Made by a program: the position numbers and the translations under genes. Positions 44,108 to 52,263 of a stretch of 64,000 nt of DNA are shown here, piece by piece. The notes beneath the pieces were generated by a model that was not told where the DNA came from, made no database searches, and saw only the letters and a program-made list of their open reading frames with translations. Origin of the DNA: UBA7803 sp041395905 (lineage in GTDB: Bacteria > Pseudomonadota > Gammaproteobacteria > Pseudomonadales > Azotimanducaceae); assembly GCA_041395905.1 (NCBI GenBank), contig JAWKZP010000008.1, forward strand, positions 124,001 to 188,000, read 5' to 3'. Numbering within the stretch: the stretch's first letter is position 1; each line of letters begins with the position of its first letter.

Positions 44108-44746
44108 TCAGCCTTTTACCGCATTCCAGGCTGCGTCGGCAAACAGCTCCTTGAGCCGCGCCGGCGGCCGCTCGTACTGCCCTGACAGCCAGCGCCGCAC
44201 GTATTCCTGGACGGGACCGCTGATCAGGGGCACATAGGCCTCGAGCGGCAGGCGGCGCATGTCGCCGCCGGCAACGAACGGTGCGAACCAGCCGAACACC
44301 TCCGTCAGATAGGCGCGGTGGATCTCCTTGAGCCGGACGCGGGCCCCTTCGGAGAAGTCGATGTCGCGGGAATGCAGGTAGCTGGCCAGCTTGCGGTTGC
44401 GCATGCTCCAGTCACTGTAGAAACGCACCACGGCCTTCACGCTCTGCTCCGCGTCGCGGCAGGCGCGCAGCTTCCTGAGCATGCCGCGGTTGAACCGCTC
44501 GATGCCGTCGATGAACAGCTCTTCGGCAATGCCTTCCTTGCTGCCGAAGTGGTGGTAAAGACTGCCCACGCTGCAGCGCGCGCCGCGCTGAATATCGCCG
44601 ATGGTCGTGCCATCGACGCCGAGGCGGTCGAAGCAGTCCAGCGCCGCGGCCAGCACGCTGGCGCGCCTGGCCAGCGAGCCCGCTCTGGAAGTGGCTCGCG
44701 CGGCGGCGGCGGCAGCACCCCTGCCTCTGACTTTCTCCCTCACCAT
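44108..44746 (-). CDS. TetR family transcriptional regulator
   Basis: 212 residues. The N-terminal helix-turn-helix (SVLAAALDCFDRLGVDGTTIGDIQRGARCSVGSLYHHFGSKEGI) is canonical TetR, and the ligand domain is divergent. A basic, Ala-rich N-terminal tail precedes it. The divergent gap to the acyl-CoA dehydrogenase genes contains a 19-base palindrome that is the likely operator. By analogy with FadR-, PsrA- and KstR-like TetR proteins, an acyl-CoA is the probable inducer. Confidence 0.92.
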   Translation of the reverse strand: MVREKVRGRGAAAAAARATSRAGSLARRASVLAAALDCFDRLGVDGTTIGDIQRGARCSVGSLYHHFGSKEGIAEELFIDGIERFNRGMLRKLRACRDAEQSVKAVVRFYSDWSMRNRKLASYLHSRDIDFSEGARVRLKEIHRAYLTEVFGWFAPFVAGGDMRRLPLEAYVPLISGPVQEYVRRWLSGQYERPPARLKELFADAAWNAVKG

Positions 44747-44758
44747 GTGCGCATGCTA

Positions 44759-44777
44759 ACTAGAATCTCATTCTAGT
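44759..44777. promoter_or_regulatory. Palindromic TetR-type operator
   Basis: ACTAGAAT-ctc-ATTCTAGT: perfect 8-base arms around a 3-base spacer, in the gap between the TetR gene (starting at 44746, minus) and the acyl-CoA dehydrogenase operon (starting at 44841, plus). A further half-site TTCTAAT follows at 44784-44790. Its AT-rich content stands out against the GC-rich surroundings. Confidence 0.75.
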
Positions 44778-44840
44778 AAAAGGTTCTAATCTGCAGTAAG
44801 CTCCGGGCCGTTTTTCGAGCAACCCAGACAGCGAGGCAGT

Positions 44841-46010
44841 ATGGATATCGAGCTCAGCCCGGAAGATCTGGCGTTCCGCGAGGAGGTGCGCCAGTTCTTC
44901 GCCGAGAACGCCTACAAACCCGGCGAGGACTACGCGAAGTGGCGCCTGGACTGGTTCGCCAAGGCCAGGGAGAGAGGCGGCTGGGACGTGCCCAAGTGGC
45001 CCAAGGCGTTCGGCGGCCCGGGGTGGACGCCTGCCCAGCACTACATCTGGGAGCAGGAAACCGCGCGTGCCACGCTGCCGTGGGACATGCCGTTCGGCGT
45101 GGGCATGGTGGCCCCGATCATCATGGGTTACGGCAACAAGGAACAGCAGGAACGCTTCCTTCCGGACATCAGGGCCCGCACCGTGAACTGGTGTCAGGGC
45201 TATTCGGAGCCGGGCGCCGGCTCTGATCTGGCGTCGCTGAAGACCAAGGCCGTGCTGTCCGAAGACGGCAGTCACTACCTGGTCAACGGCCAGAAGATCT
45301 GGACCACCGCGGCACACATCGCCGACTGGATGTTCTGTCTGACCCGCACCGACGACTCCGGGCGCAAGCAGGAGGGCATCACGTTCCTGCTGTTCCCCAT
45401 GAAGCAGGAAGGCATAGAGGTCAAACCCATCATCACCCTGGGCGGCGCCCACAGCGTGAACACCGTCTATCTGACCGACGTGAAGGTACCGGTCGAAAAC
45501 CGCATCGGCGAGGAAGGCAAAGGCTGGACGTACGCCAAAGGGCTGCTGCAGCACGAGCGTACCGGGCTCGCAGGGCTGTCGCGCTCACTCGTCGCCCTGG
45601 AGGGACTCAAGGAAAAGGCGCGCAGCGTCACGCGCGGCAACGGCACCCTCATGGACGACCCGGGCTACCGGGCCAAGCTGGCCGAACTCGAGATCGATCT
45701 GATGGCAGCCGAGTACACGGAGCTGCGCAGTCTCGCGAGCGCTCAGGCCGGCGCTGCCCCCGGACCGGAGTCATCGATTCTGAAACTCAAAGGCACCGAG
45801 ATTCAGCAGCGCATCCAGAAGCTCACCGTCGAGGCCGCCGGCATTCACGCGGCCGCCTGGGGCGGGCGACCCGCGGGGCCGGGCTTTGCCAGGGCCGGCA
45901 TGGCCGGGTACCTGGCGAGCCGCGCCTACACCATCTACGGCGGGGCCAGCGAGGTGCAGAAGGATGTGATCGCGAAGAACGTTCTGGGTATCAAGAGGTC
46001 GTCACGATGA
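44841..46010 (+). CDS. Acyl-CoA dehydrogenase, large subunit (PimC-like)
   Basis: 389 residues, FAD flavoprotein. Motifs are WPKAFGGPGWTPAQHYIWEQE, WCQGYSEPGAGSDLASLKTKA (flavin-binding SEPxAGSD), GQKIWTTAAHIADWMFCLTRTD, QHERTGLAGLSRSL and C-terminal YTIYGGASEVQKDVIAKNVLG. The arrangement matches large subunits of heteromeric dehydrogenases such as PimC (pimeloyl-CoA) and actinobacterial FadE pairs. Its stop overlaps the next gene by 4 bases. With BadH/BadI in the same window, pimelyl-CoA is a possible substrate, by inference. Confidence 0.88.
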   Translation: MDIELSPEDLAFREEVRQFFAENAYKPGEDYAKWRLDWFAKARERGGWDVPKWPKAFGGPGWTPAQHYIWEQETARATLPWDMPFGVGMVAPIIMGYGNKEQQERFLPDIRARTVNWCQGYSEPGAGSDLASLKTKAVLSEDGSHYLVNGQKIWTTAAHIADWMFCLTRTDDSGRKQEGITFLLFPMKQEGIEVKPIITLGGAHSVNTVYLTDVKVPVENRIGEEGKGWTYAKGLLQHERTGLAGLSRSLVALEGLKEKARSVTRGNGTLMDDPGYRAKLAELEIDLMAAEYTELRSLASAQAGAAPGPESSILKLKGTEIQQRIQKLTVEAAGIHAAAWGGRPAGPGFARAGMAGYLASRAYTIYGGASEVQKDVIAKNVLGIKRSSR

Positions 46011-47134
46011 ATTTCGAGCTTTCGGAAGAACAGAAACTCATTCAGGAAAGCGTCGCCCGCTTCATCCAGGAAAACTACGACCTCGAGCAGCGCAAGCAGA
46101 TCTCGGCAAAGGATCCCGGATTCAGCCGCGACTACTGGCAGACGATGGCAGAGCTCGGCTGGCTGGCGTTGCCGTTCGCGGAAGCGGACGGCGGTTTCGG
46201 CGGCAACCAGATCGACGTCATGGTGGTGATGGAGCAGTTCGGCAAGGGTCTGGTGCTCGAGCCCTATCTGGCCAGCATCGTCATGGGCGGCGGCGCGTTC
46301 AAGCGCGGCGCCAGCGCTGCGCTCAAGGCCGAGATCCTGCCCGGCGTGATCGACGGCTCGAAGCAGCTCACCCTCGCCTACGCGGAGGTGCAGGCGCGAT
46401 TCGACCTGCATGACGTGACCACCACGGCACGTGCCGACGGCGACCGCTACGTCATCAATGGCAGCAAGTCCATGGTGCTGCACGCGGCGACGGCCAGCCA
46501 TATCGTGGTGTCGGCGCGCACGAGCGGCGGGCAGATCGACGAGAACGGCATCAGCCTGTTTCTGGTCGATGCCGACGCCGAGGGCGTAAGCCGCGAGAAC
46601 TTCCCCACCGTAGACGGGCTGCGCGCCTCAGAGGTGACATTCAAGGACGTCTCGGTCACTTCCGACCGGCTGCTCGGCGAACCCGACGCCGGCTTCGCGA
46701 TCCTCAACGCGGCTGCCAACGATGCGATTCTGGCACTCGCAGCCGAGGCCGTGGGCGCCATGGAGGTGCTCTACAAGGACACGGTCGCCTACACCCAGGA
46801 GCGCGTGCAGTTCGACCATCCCCTGGCCGACTTTCAGGTGCTGCAGCACCGCATGGTGGACATGTTCATGGAGTACGAGCAGTGCAAGTCCATGCTCTAC
46901 CGTGCCACGCTGGAGGCGGTGCAGGGTGATGCGCAGGCCGCCCAGCGCACCATCCACGCGTTGAAGCACATCGTCGGCAAGTATGGAATCTTCATCGGCG
47001 AGAACGCCGTGCAGCTGCACGGCGGTATGGGCATGACGGAGGAACTGCGCATCGGCCACTACTTCAAGCGCATGCTGGTGATCGACTCGCAGTTCGGCAA
47101 CGCCGACTACCATCTGCAGCGATTCGCCGCCTGA
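46007..47134 (+). CDS. Acyl-CoA dehydrogenase, small subunit (PimD-like)
   Basis: 375 residues. Acyl-CoA dehydrogenase fold throughout: ELGWLALPFAEADGGFGGNQID, LTLAYAEVQARFDLHDVTTTARADGDRYVINGSK, ERVQFDHPLADFQVLQHRMVDMFMEYEQ and LHGGMGMTEELRIGHYFKRML. The C-terminal YGG-x-x-E segment of the catalytic partner is absent, as usual in the second subunit of heteromeric enzymes. ATG 46007 overlaps the previous stop (ATGA). Expected to form an alpha2beta2 enzyme with the upstream product. Confidence 0.87.
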   Translation: MNFELSEEQKLIQESVARFIQENYDLEQRKQISAKDPGFSRDYWQTMAELGWLALPFAEADGGFGGNQIDVMVVMEQFGKGLVLEPYLASIVMGGGAFKRGASAALKAEILPGVIDGSKQLTLAYAEVQARFDLHDVTTTARADGDRYVINGSKSMVLHAATASHIVVSARTSGGQIDENGISLFLVDADAEGVSRENFPTVDGLRASEVTFKDVSVTSDRLLGEPDAGFAILNAAANDAILALAAEAVGAMEVLYKDTVAYTQERVQFDHPLADFQVLQHRMVDMFMEYEQCKSMLYRATLEAVQGDAQAAQRTIHALKHIVGKYGIFIGENAVQLHGGMGMTEELRIGHYFKRMLVIDSQFGNADYHLQRFAA

Positions 47135-47143
47135 CGCGACGGG

Positions 47144-47401
47144 CTACAGCGTGATCGCGTAGCCGTCGTAGGCACACTTCTCGGGCACGCGGTCCGCGTG
47201 CCCGAGCATGTTCTCCTGCAGGTGCGTGAGCCGCACCGCATCGAAGGAATTCCGTTCGATCTCGAGACGCCGCAGACCCACCAGTGAGGTCGTCCCGAAA
47301 TCGATGGCGAAACGAATACCCGGCGCATCGACGAGAATACAAGTCTGCAGCCGGCCGCCGCTGCCGAGGGCATCCCCCGTACCCACGAACGTGACTCTCA
47401 C
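47144..47401 (-). pseudogene. Metallo-beta-lactamase-fold hydrolase with large internal deletion
   Basis: The 85-residue frame joins two ends of one family. Residues 1-60 (VRVTFVGTGDALGSGGRLQT ... DAVRLTHL) are the N-terminus of an RNase Z/PhnP-like MBL-fold protein up to the first metal motif. The next residues (QENMLGHADRVPEKCAYDGYAITL) look like its extreme C-terminus, which normally follows a late THxxENM motif. The HxHxDH motif and everything between (about 160-170 residues by family length) are missing. The fusion falls at the shared THL, as expected for recombination between two short homologous stretches. No metal site remains, so it is almost surely inactive. Start GTG 47401 has no Shine-Dalgarno. 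Confidence 0.72.
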
Positions 47402-47463
47402 CTGAGACGAGGCGTGTTCGGAAGCCGGACCTCCGGAACTGGTTGCCCCGGGGCGTGGCTGCG

Positions 47464-47988
47464 TCAGGCACGGGAACCCTGTGCCTCGATCTCGCGCATC
47501 GTGAAGACGCACCTGAGTTCGACGTCCGCCTCGCGGAGCGCCTGACACCCGCCCGATTCCCTGTCGATCACGCACAGGGCCACCCTCGGATGCACCCCGT
47601 CGGCGGCGAGCATCGCCAGCGCATCGAGCAACGCCCCTCCACTGGAAACCACGTCCTCGATGAGCACGACGCTGCGCCCGCGCAGATCCGGCCCTTCGGC
47701 ATATCTGCAGGTTCCATAGGTCTTTGCCGCCTTGCGGATGAACGCGGCAGGCAGCCCGGTCACCTGGCTGAGCGCCGTGACTACGGGAATGCCGCCCAAC
47801 TCCAAGCCCGCGAGCACGTCGGTGCCGGGCGGCAGAAGCCGCGCCATGCGCTCCGCTATCGCCCGGAGCAGTTGCGGATCCGACTCGAACTGGTACTTGT
47901 CGAAGTAGCTGTCAGAAACGGCTCCGGAGCGCAGGCGGAACGATCCTGAGAGTTTCGATGACTGCCGTATGCGTTGCGCCAGATCCAT
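47464..47988 (-). CDS. pyrE: Orotate phosphoribosyltransferase
   Basis: 174 residues. It transfers ribose phosphate from PRPP to orotate in pyrimidine synthesis. Motifs are GSFRLRSGAVSDSYFDKYQFESDP, GLELGGIPVVTALSQVTGLPAAFIRKAAKTYG and the PRPP loop VVLIEDVVSSGGALLDAL. The short form resembles OPRTases of actinobacteria and archaea more than the ~213-residue E. coli enzyme. Start ATG 47988 aligns with the family N-terminus; no clear Shine-Dalgarno. The remnant MBL gene lies 62 bases downstream. Confidence 0.9.
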   Translation of the reverse strand: MDLAQRIRQSSKLSGSFRLRSGAVSDSYFDKYQFESDPQLLRAIAERMARLLPPGTDVLAGLELGGIPVVTALSQVTGLPAAFIRKAAKTYGTCRYAEGPDLRGRSVVLIEDVVSSGGALLDALAMLAADGVHPRVALCVIDRESGGCQALREADVELRCVFTMREIEAQGSRA

Positions 47989-48049
47989 ACCGGCATGGTA
48001 CTCAAAATTTCGCCGCAAGCACCGTGGCTTGCCGCCGCCGGTTCCGCGC

Positions 48050-49672
48050 TCACGCCCGCTCCGCCCAGAGGTCGCGCAGCCAACCCACGATCAGGCCCAG
48101 ACCCACCACTGTAGCCACGAGCCGGATCAGACCGCCGACGAACGGCAAATTGATCAGAACGAACAGCAGGGTCAGCCCCGCCAGCAGCGGCAGCGCCGGA
48201 CCACGGTCGTCCCCATCCAGCAGCAGCCGCCCCGCCAGATTGGCGGTGACGATGCCGGCGACATACAGGCTCACGAGCCAGAGCAGCAGCGCGAGCACGC
48301 CCAGCGGCACGCCGATGAGGGTCAGCATGGCGGCAGCCGCCAGCACCGGCGTCGCGATCAGCGCGACGGAGCCGAATGCAGCCGTGGTGAGCAGCTGCGG
48401 CGTCGCCATCAGACGGACCCGGAACAGCGCTGGAAACAGGTACAGCAATGCCAGGCCCGCGATAAACGCACCGAGAAACTGCAGCACCTCACCCAGGTAG
48501 TAATCCAGAGTCAGGTACTTGCTCGGCCGTTCCGGCCAGGTGCTCACGCCGGTCTCGCCAGCGACGCTCGCGCCCTCGGCGACCTGCAGGGCGTCCGCTT
48601 GCTTGACTCGGGCCGTGAGGTCGCCGGCCACGCGCGCCGTTGGCGCGAGTTCGACGTGCCCCGCGTAGGCATCGAGATTGCCGAGAACGGATCCGGCGAC
48701 GAACGCCTGCTCAGCCAGGGTCAACAGATCCCGACCCACCTCCCCGTCGACACGAACCTCGGACGCGCCCAGCAGCACGTTCCCGGCCACCGACGTGCCC
48801 GATTGCAGGGTCACGGCACGACCCGCGCCGAACAGGTTCCCACCCAGCGGCCCGCCGCTCAGCGTTACGCGCTCGCCGAGCGCCAGAACGCTTCCGGCAA
48901 CCCCGCCGTCGACGTCGATCCTCTCCGCCATGGCGACGAGCACGCCGCCCACCCTGCCGCGCACGATGACCTGCTCGCCCATCACGAACAGATCACCCGT
49001 GACGGTTCCTTCGATGACGACGTCCTGCGCCGCGACGATCAGGGTATCGTCGACAGTCTCTCCGGCAGCGATCGTGACCCGGGTCTCGTCATGGCGCACC
49101 TCGACGGCATGGCTCGGCGCGGCGGCGAATACGAGCGCGCCGCTCATCAGCAGCGGCACCACCCTGGCGACCGCGCCGTCGAGCTTCGGCCGCAGCAGCA
49201 GCCACAGCCCGAACAGGCTCAAAACCGTGAGCACGATGCGCCATCCCGCGGACTGGGCGGCTTCCACGATCGGATCGAGACCGGTAGCGAACAAGTTCGC
49301 CAGCAGCCCGACGGCGAGATCGATGCCCAGGGTGAGCGCGTCAGGCGCCAGCCAGCGCAGCCATCCGGGCAGCGACGCTTCACTCACGAGACTCAGCCAG
49401 GCCATGTTCACCGCCCAGAGGCCCAATGCGCCCCAACCCAGCCACGCGACAAGCCGGCCGATGGTCGGGGCAGGGACGAACCCCGGCAGCTCGTGGGTGG
49501 CTTCGCCGAGGCGCAACGCACGCCGCAGCGCAACGCGCTCTGCAATCAGAGCGTCCACAGACGCGCGGCAGTCGGCACAGTCGACCAGGTGGCGCTGCAA
49601 CGCAGCGGCTTGCGCTTCCGGCAATGCACGATCGGCATAGCGGGTACGCATCAACTCCGATGGATGGGTCAT
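48050..49672 (-). CDS. Zinc-finger anti-sigma factor fused to polymer-forming (bactofilin-like) beta-helix membrane protein
   Basis: 540 residues. Residues 1-45 form a zinc-binding anti-sigma domain (HLVDCADC: His28, Cys32, Cys35). Three TM segments follow (about 70-190). Residues ~190-370 are a repetitive beta-helix of the polymer-forming type (VTGDLFVMGEQVIVRGRVGG, VAGSVLALGERVTLSGGPLGGNLFGAGRAV). The C-terminus has four or five TM helices (FLGAFIAGLALLYLFPALF to LIRLVATVVGLGLIVGWL). It starts one base after the ECF sigma gene stop, so the pair is coupled. The beta-helix may sense envelope state and release the sigma factor, by inference. Confidence 0.82.
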   Translation of the reverse strand: MTHPSELMRTRYADRALPEAQAAALQRHLVDCADCRASVDALIAERVALRRALRLGEATHELPGFVPAPTIGRLVAWLGWGALGLWAVNMAWLSLVSEASLPGWLRWLAPDALTLGIDLAVGLLANLFATGLDPIVEAAQSAGWRIVLTVLSLFGLWLLLRPKLDGAVARVVPLLMSGALVFAAAPSHAVEVRHDETRVTIAAGETVDDTLIVAAQDVVIEGTVTGDLFVMGEQVIVRGRVGGVLVAMAERIDVDGGVAGSVLALGERVTLSGGPLGGNLFGAGRAVTLQSGTSVAGNVLLGASEVRVDGEVGRDLLTLAEQAFVAGSVLGNLDAYAGHVELAPTARVAGDLTARVKQADALQVAEGASVAGETGVSTWPERPSKYLTLDYYLGEVLQFLGAFIAGLALLYLFPALFRVRLMATPQLLTTAAFGSVALIATPVLAAAAMLTLIGVPLGVLALLLWLVSLYVAGIVTANLAGRLLLDGDDRGPALPLLAGLTLLFVLINLPFVGGLIRLVATVVGLGLIVGWLRDLWAERA

Positions 49673-49673
49673 T

Positions 49674-50192
49674 TCAGTTCTCCTCGTCGAGATCGGCCAG
49701 GCTCAGACGCAGTTGCTTCCTGGCCCGCAGCAGCAGCACGCCGACGTGATTGGCGGTGATGTCCAGCGTGTTCGCGATGTCCTCGTAGCTGGCGTCGCCG
49801 TAGTACGCCAGCACGACCGGTAGCCGGTAGTGTTCCGGCAGCGCCTCGACCGCCCGCGCAATGGCGCCGGCATCGTGGGCACTGATAAGCGCCGCCGACC
49901 CGTGCTCCTCGGGATCCACCGGCTCAGGAACCTCGGCAGCACCATCCAGGAACACGCCCGCCAGCCGCCGGCGGCGGCGCAGCAGATCGACGCAATAGTT
50001 GCTGGCGATGGCGCCGATCCAGGGACCGAACGGATCCCCCGAACGGTAGCGCCGAATGGCTCGATAGCCGCGCATGAACACCTCCTGGGCCGCATCCTCC
50101 GCATCCGCCGCGTCACCCAGAAGCCGCCGGCACAGCCCGAAGACTCTGGGGTAGTGCTCGCGATACAGGGCGTCGAAATCAGCCTTCTTCAT
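49674..50192 (-). CDS. ECF-type RNA polymerase sigma factor
   Basis: 172 residues. Region 2 is DFDALYREHYPRVFGLCRRLLGDAADAEDAAQEVFMRGYRAIRRYR, with promoter-contact SNYCVDLLRRRRR; region 4 is LPEHYRLPVVLAYYGDASYEDIANTLDITANHVGVLLLRARKQLR. ATG 50192 gives the standard ECF N-terminus. The anti-sigma gene follows immediately. The regulon is unknown; autoregulation is usual for such pairs. Confidence 0.94.
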   Translation of the reverse strand: MKKADFDALYREHYPRVFGLCRRLLGDAADAEDAAQEVFMRGYRAIRRYRSGDPFGPWIGAIASNYCVDLLRRRRRLAGVFLDGAAEVPEPVDPEEHGSAALISAHDAGAIARAVEALPEHYRLPVVLAYYGDASYEDIANTLDITANHVGVLLLRARKQLRLSLADLDEEN

Positions 50193-50617
50193 CGACTCGT
50201 CGTCACGCAGCCGAAGCTGCTCTACTCTCCTATACGATCCGGGCACCGAAACATTACAGGCCAGTTCTCTGCAACCGGAATCCGCGAGTCGCACGCGACG
50301 GCCGCAGGCTGCCGCCCACGAAGATTGCTTGGAACTACCCCCGCCGGCCGGCAAGCGCCCCCGGGGGCACCTCGGCGGACCTCGCGGCAGCCGTCCCGGC
50401 TGCCCTCGCCTCGCGAACTTGCCCCGCCGCTGCGCCGCGGGTCAATTCGGTCGGCTCGGTGCCGCTACACGGTCCCTCGAGGTGCCCCCCCCGGGTGCTT
50501 GTCGGCCGACCTGACATATCCAGACGACCTCCGTGTCCGACAGTTTGCAGGGAGTGCGGCCCACCCAACCCCGTGCTGTACAATGCGCCCTCGAATTTTC
50601 AGGCCGGGAGGGAAGCG
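50193..50617. other. 425-base non-coding gap with structured GC-rich DNA
   Basis: Separates the divergent ECF sigma operon and the SDR operon. The first ~150 bases upstream of the sigma gene include a TATAGG-like element on the minus strand. The middle holds a large imperfect inverted repeat and a nested perfect hairpin (separate entries). TACAAT at 50579-50584 may be the -10 of the SDR operon. Open frames in this stretch lack family sequence and codon bias. Confidence 0.55.
50343..50510. repeat. Large imperfect inverted repeat with nested hairpin
   Basis: The arm at 50343-50381 (starting GCCGGCCGGCAAGCG) and the arm at 50471-50510 (ending TGCTTGTCGGCCGAC) are reverse complements with a few mismatches and a one-base length difference in a C/G run. 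Matching blocks include CAAGC, CACCTCG and GGACC. Inside the ~89-base loop, GGCAGCCG-tcc-CGGCTGCC (50386-50404) is a perfect hairpin. Compensating-looking differences (GGCC/CGGC versus TCGG/CCGA) hint at a conserved fold. Could be a MITE, a structured RNA or an ECF-linked regulatory element. Confidence 0.6.
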
Positions 50618-51439
50618 ATGCAGGGCAGAGTCGTGCTGGTGACGGGTGGTGCGCGCGGCATCGGTCGAGGCATCGCGGAATCATTTCTGCGTGCCGGAGC
50701 AAAGGTCATGATTGCAGATCTCGGCTCGCTTGCGGGGGCCGCAGGTGGTGGTTCCGGCGACTGGGCCTACGAGTTGAGCGGCAGCGACGCGCTCAGCCGG
50801 TCGGCGGCGGAGCAGGCGGGAATCGGCGAGATCCGCGCCACCGAGGTCGACGTGACCGACCGGGCCAGCTGCGCGGCGGCGGTGGCAGCGACCATCGCCG
50901 CGTTCGGCCAGCTGGACGTGCTGGTGAACAATGCCGGTATCGTGCAGAGCGGACCCATCGGCGAGTTCTCCGAGGCGGACTGGGATCGGATCTTCGCCGT
51001 CAACACCAAGGGCATCTACCTCATGACCCAGGCGGCTCTGCCCGCGCTGCAGGCATCGAGCAATGCCGCGATCATCAACACGGCCTCCATCGCCGGCAAG
51101 AAGGGCTACCCCAACATGGCCGCCTACTGCGGCTCGAAGTTCGCCGCCATCGGCATCACCCAATCGCTGGCCGCGGAGCTCGCACCCAGCAACATACGCG
51201 TCAACGCCATCTGCCCGGGCATGGTGGGCACGGCCATGTGGCTGGAGCATCTGATGCCGGCAAACACGCTGGACGCGGCCGAGAAGACCCGCGCGTTCGA
51301 GCAGCGTATGCATGAAACCATTCCGCTGGGCCGGGCCCAGACGGCGCAGGACATGGGCGAGGCCGCCGTGTTTCTCGCCAGTGCACCCAACATCACGGGC
51401 GTGAGTCTGGCCGTGGCCGGCGGGTTCGAGGTGAACTGA
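50618..51439 (+). CDS. SDR family NAD(P)-dependent oxidoreductase
   Basis: 273-residue classical SDR: VTGGARGIGRGIAESFLRAG, VNNAGIVQSGP, NTASIAGKKGYPNMAAYCGSKFA (Ser, Tyr, Lys) and NAICPGMVGTAMW, ending FLASAPNITGVSLAVAGGFEVN. The 20-residue insert AGAAGGGSGDWAYELSGSDA after strand 2 is unusual. ATG 50618 has GGGAGGGA upstream. Its stop shares a base with the PpiC start (TGATG). Substrate unknown. Confidence 0.87.
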   Translation: MQGRVVLVTGGARGIGRGIAESFLRAGAKVMIADLGSLAGAAGGGSGDWAYELSGSDALSRSAAEQAGIGEIRATEVDVTDRASCAAAVAATIAAFGQLDVLVNNAGIVQSGPIGEFSEADWDRIFAVNTKGIYLMTQAALPALQASSNAAIINTASIAGKKGYPNMAAYCGSKFAAIGITQSLAAELAPSNIRVNAICPGMVGTAMWLEHLMPANTLDAAEKTRAFEQRMHETIPLGRAQTAQDMGEAAVFLASAPNITGVSLAVAGGFEVN

Positions 51440-52263
51440 TGCGGAGGATTCTGCGCGAACCCCTAGTCTACTTTCTGCTGGCCGGCGGCGCGCTGTTCTT
51501 CGTTGCGGATCTGCTGCGCGGTGACGGCACCGATCGAACCATCGTGATCGACAGCCTGGAACGGCAACGGCTCATCGACCAGTGGCAGAGCCAGATGGGC
51601 CGGCCGCCTTCGGAACGGGAACTGGCGGGGCTGATCGAGCAGTGGATTCGCGAGGAGATCTACTACCGCGAGGCGCTGGCGCTGAATCTGGATCGCGACG
51701 ACATCATCATCCGCCGCCGACTGGCCCAGAAGCTGGCGTTCCTCACGGAAGACCTCGCGACCGCGAGCCCGGCGGAGGATGCGGATCTGGAGGCCTACTA
51801 CCGCGCCAACATCGACCGCTACACCGAGCCCGAGCGCTTCACCTTCAGCCACCGCTACTTCAGCAGCCAGCGTCACGCCGACGCGCAGGCCGCCGCTCGT
51901 GCCGCGCTGGAAATCGCGCGGGGACGACCCGCAGACGCAGCCGACCTGCCCGGCGATCCGTTCATGCTGCAACGTGCGTATGCAGCGCGCTCGGAACGCG
52001 AGATCGCAGAGCTGTTCGGTCGCGATTTCGCGGCGTCGCTCGCGTCCCTGGAGACCGGCGCCTGGAATGGGCCCGTCCAGTCCGCCTATGGCTGGCACAT
52101 CGTCTACGTGGACGCGCGCCTGCCGGCCGAGCAGCTACCGTTTCAGACCGTACGCGAGCGCGTCGGCAACGACCTGCAGCAGCGGCGCCGCAGCGAGGCG
52201 AACGAGGCGTTCTATCAGTCCCTGCGTGCGCGCTACGAGATCCGCGACGATGCCGGGCCCTGA
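51439..52263 (+). CDS. Membrane-anchored PpiC-type peptidyl-prolyl isomerase
   Basis: 274 residues. One N-terminal TM helix (PLVYFLLAGGALFFVADLL) anchors a periplasmic SurA/PrsA-like N-domain (RELAGLIEQWIREEIYYREALALNLDRDDIIIRRRLAQKL). A parvulin-like region follows (YTEPERFTFSHRYFS, GAWNGPVQSAYGWHIVYVDARLP). Such proteins commonly sit beside HupE/UreJ genes, as here, where the next gene overlaps by 14 bases. Probably assists folding of a partner in this operon, by inference. Confidence 0.85.
   Translation: MRRILREPLVYFLLAGGALFFVADLLRGDGTDRTIVIDSLERQRLIDQWQSQMGRPPSERELAGLIEQWIREEIYYREALALNLDRDDIIIRRRLAQKLAFLTEDLATASPAEDADLEAYYRANIDRYTEPERFTFSHRYFSSQRHADAQAAARAALEIARGRPADAADLPGDPFMLQRAYAARSEREIAELFGRDFAASLASLETGAWNGPVQSAYGWHIVYVDARLPAEQLPFQTVRERVGNDLQQRRRSEANEAFYQSLRARYEIRDDAGP

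Noticed and set aside
50343..50510. Integron attC-like recombination site
   Set aside because: The arms lack the GTTRRRY/RYYYAAC core sites, and no integrase or cassette gene is nearby.
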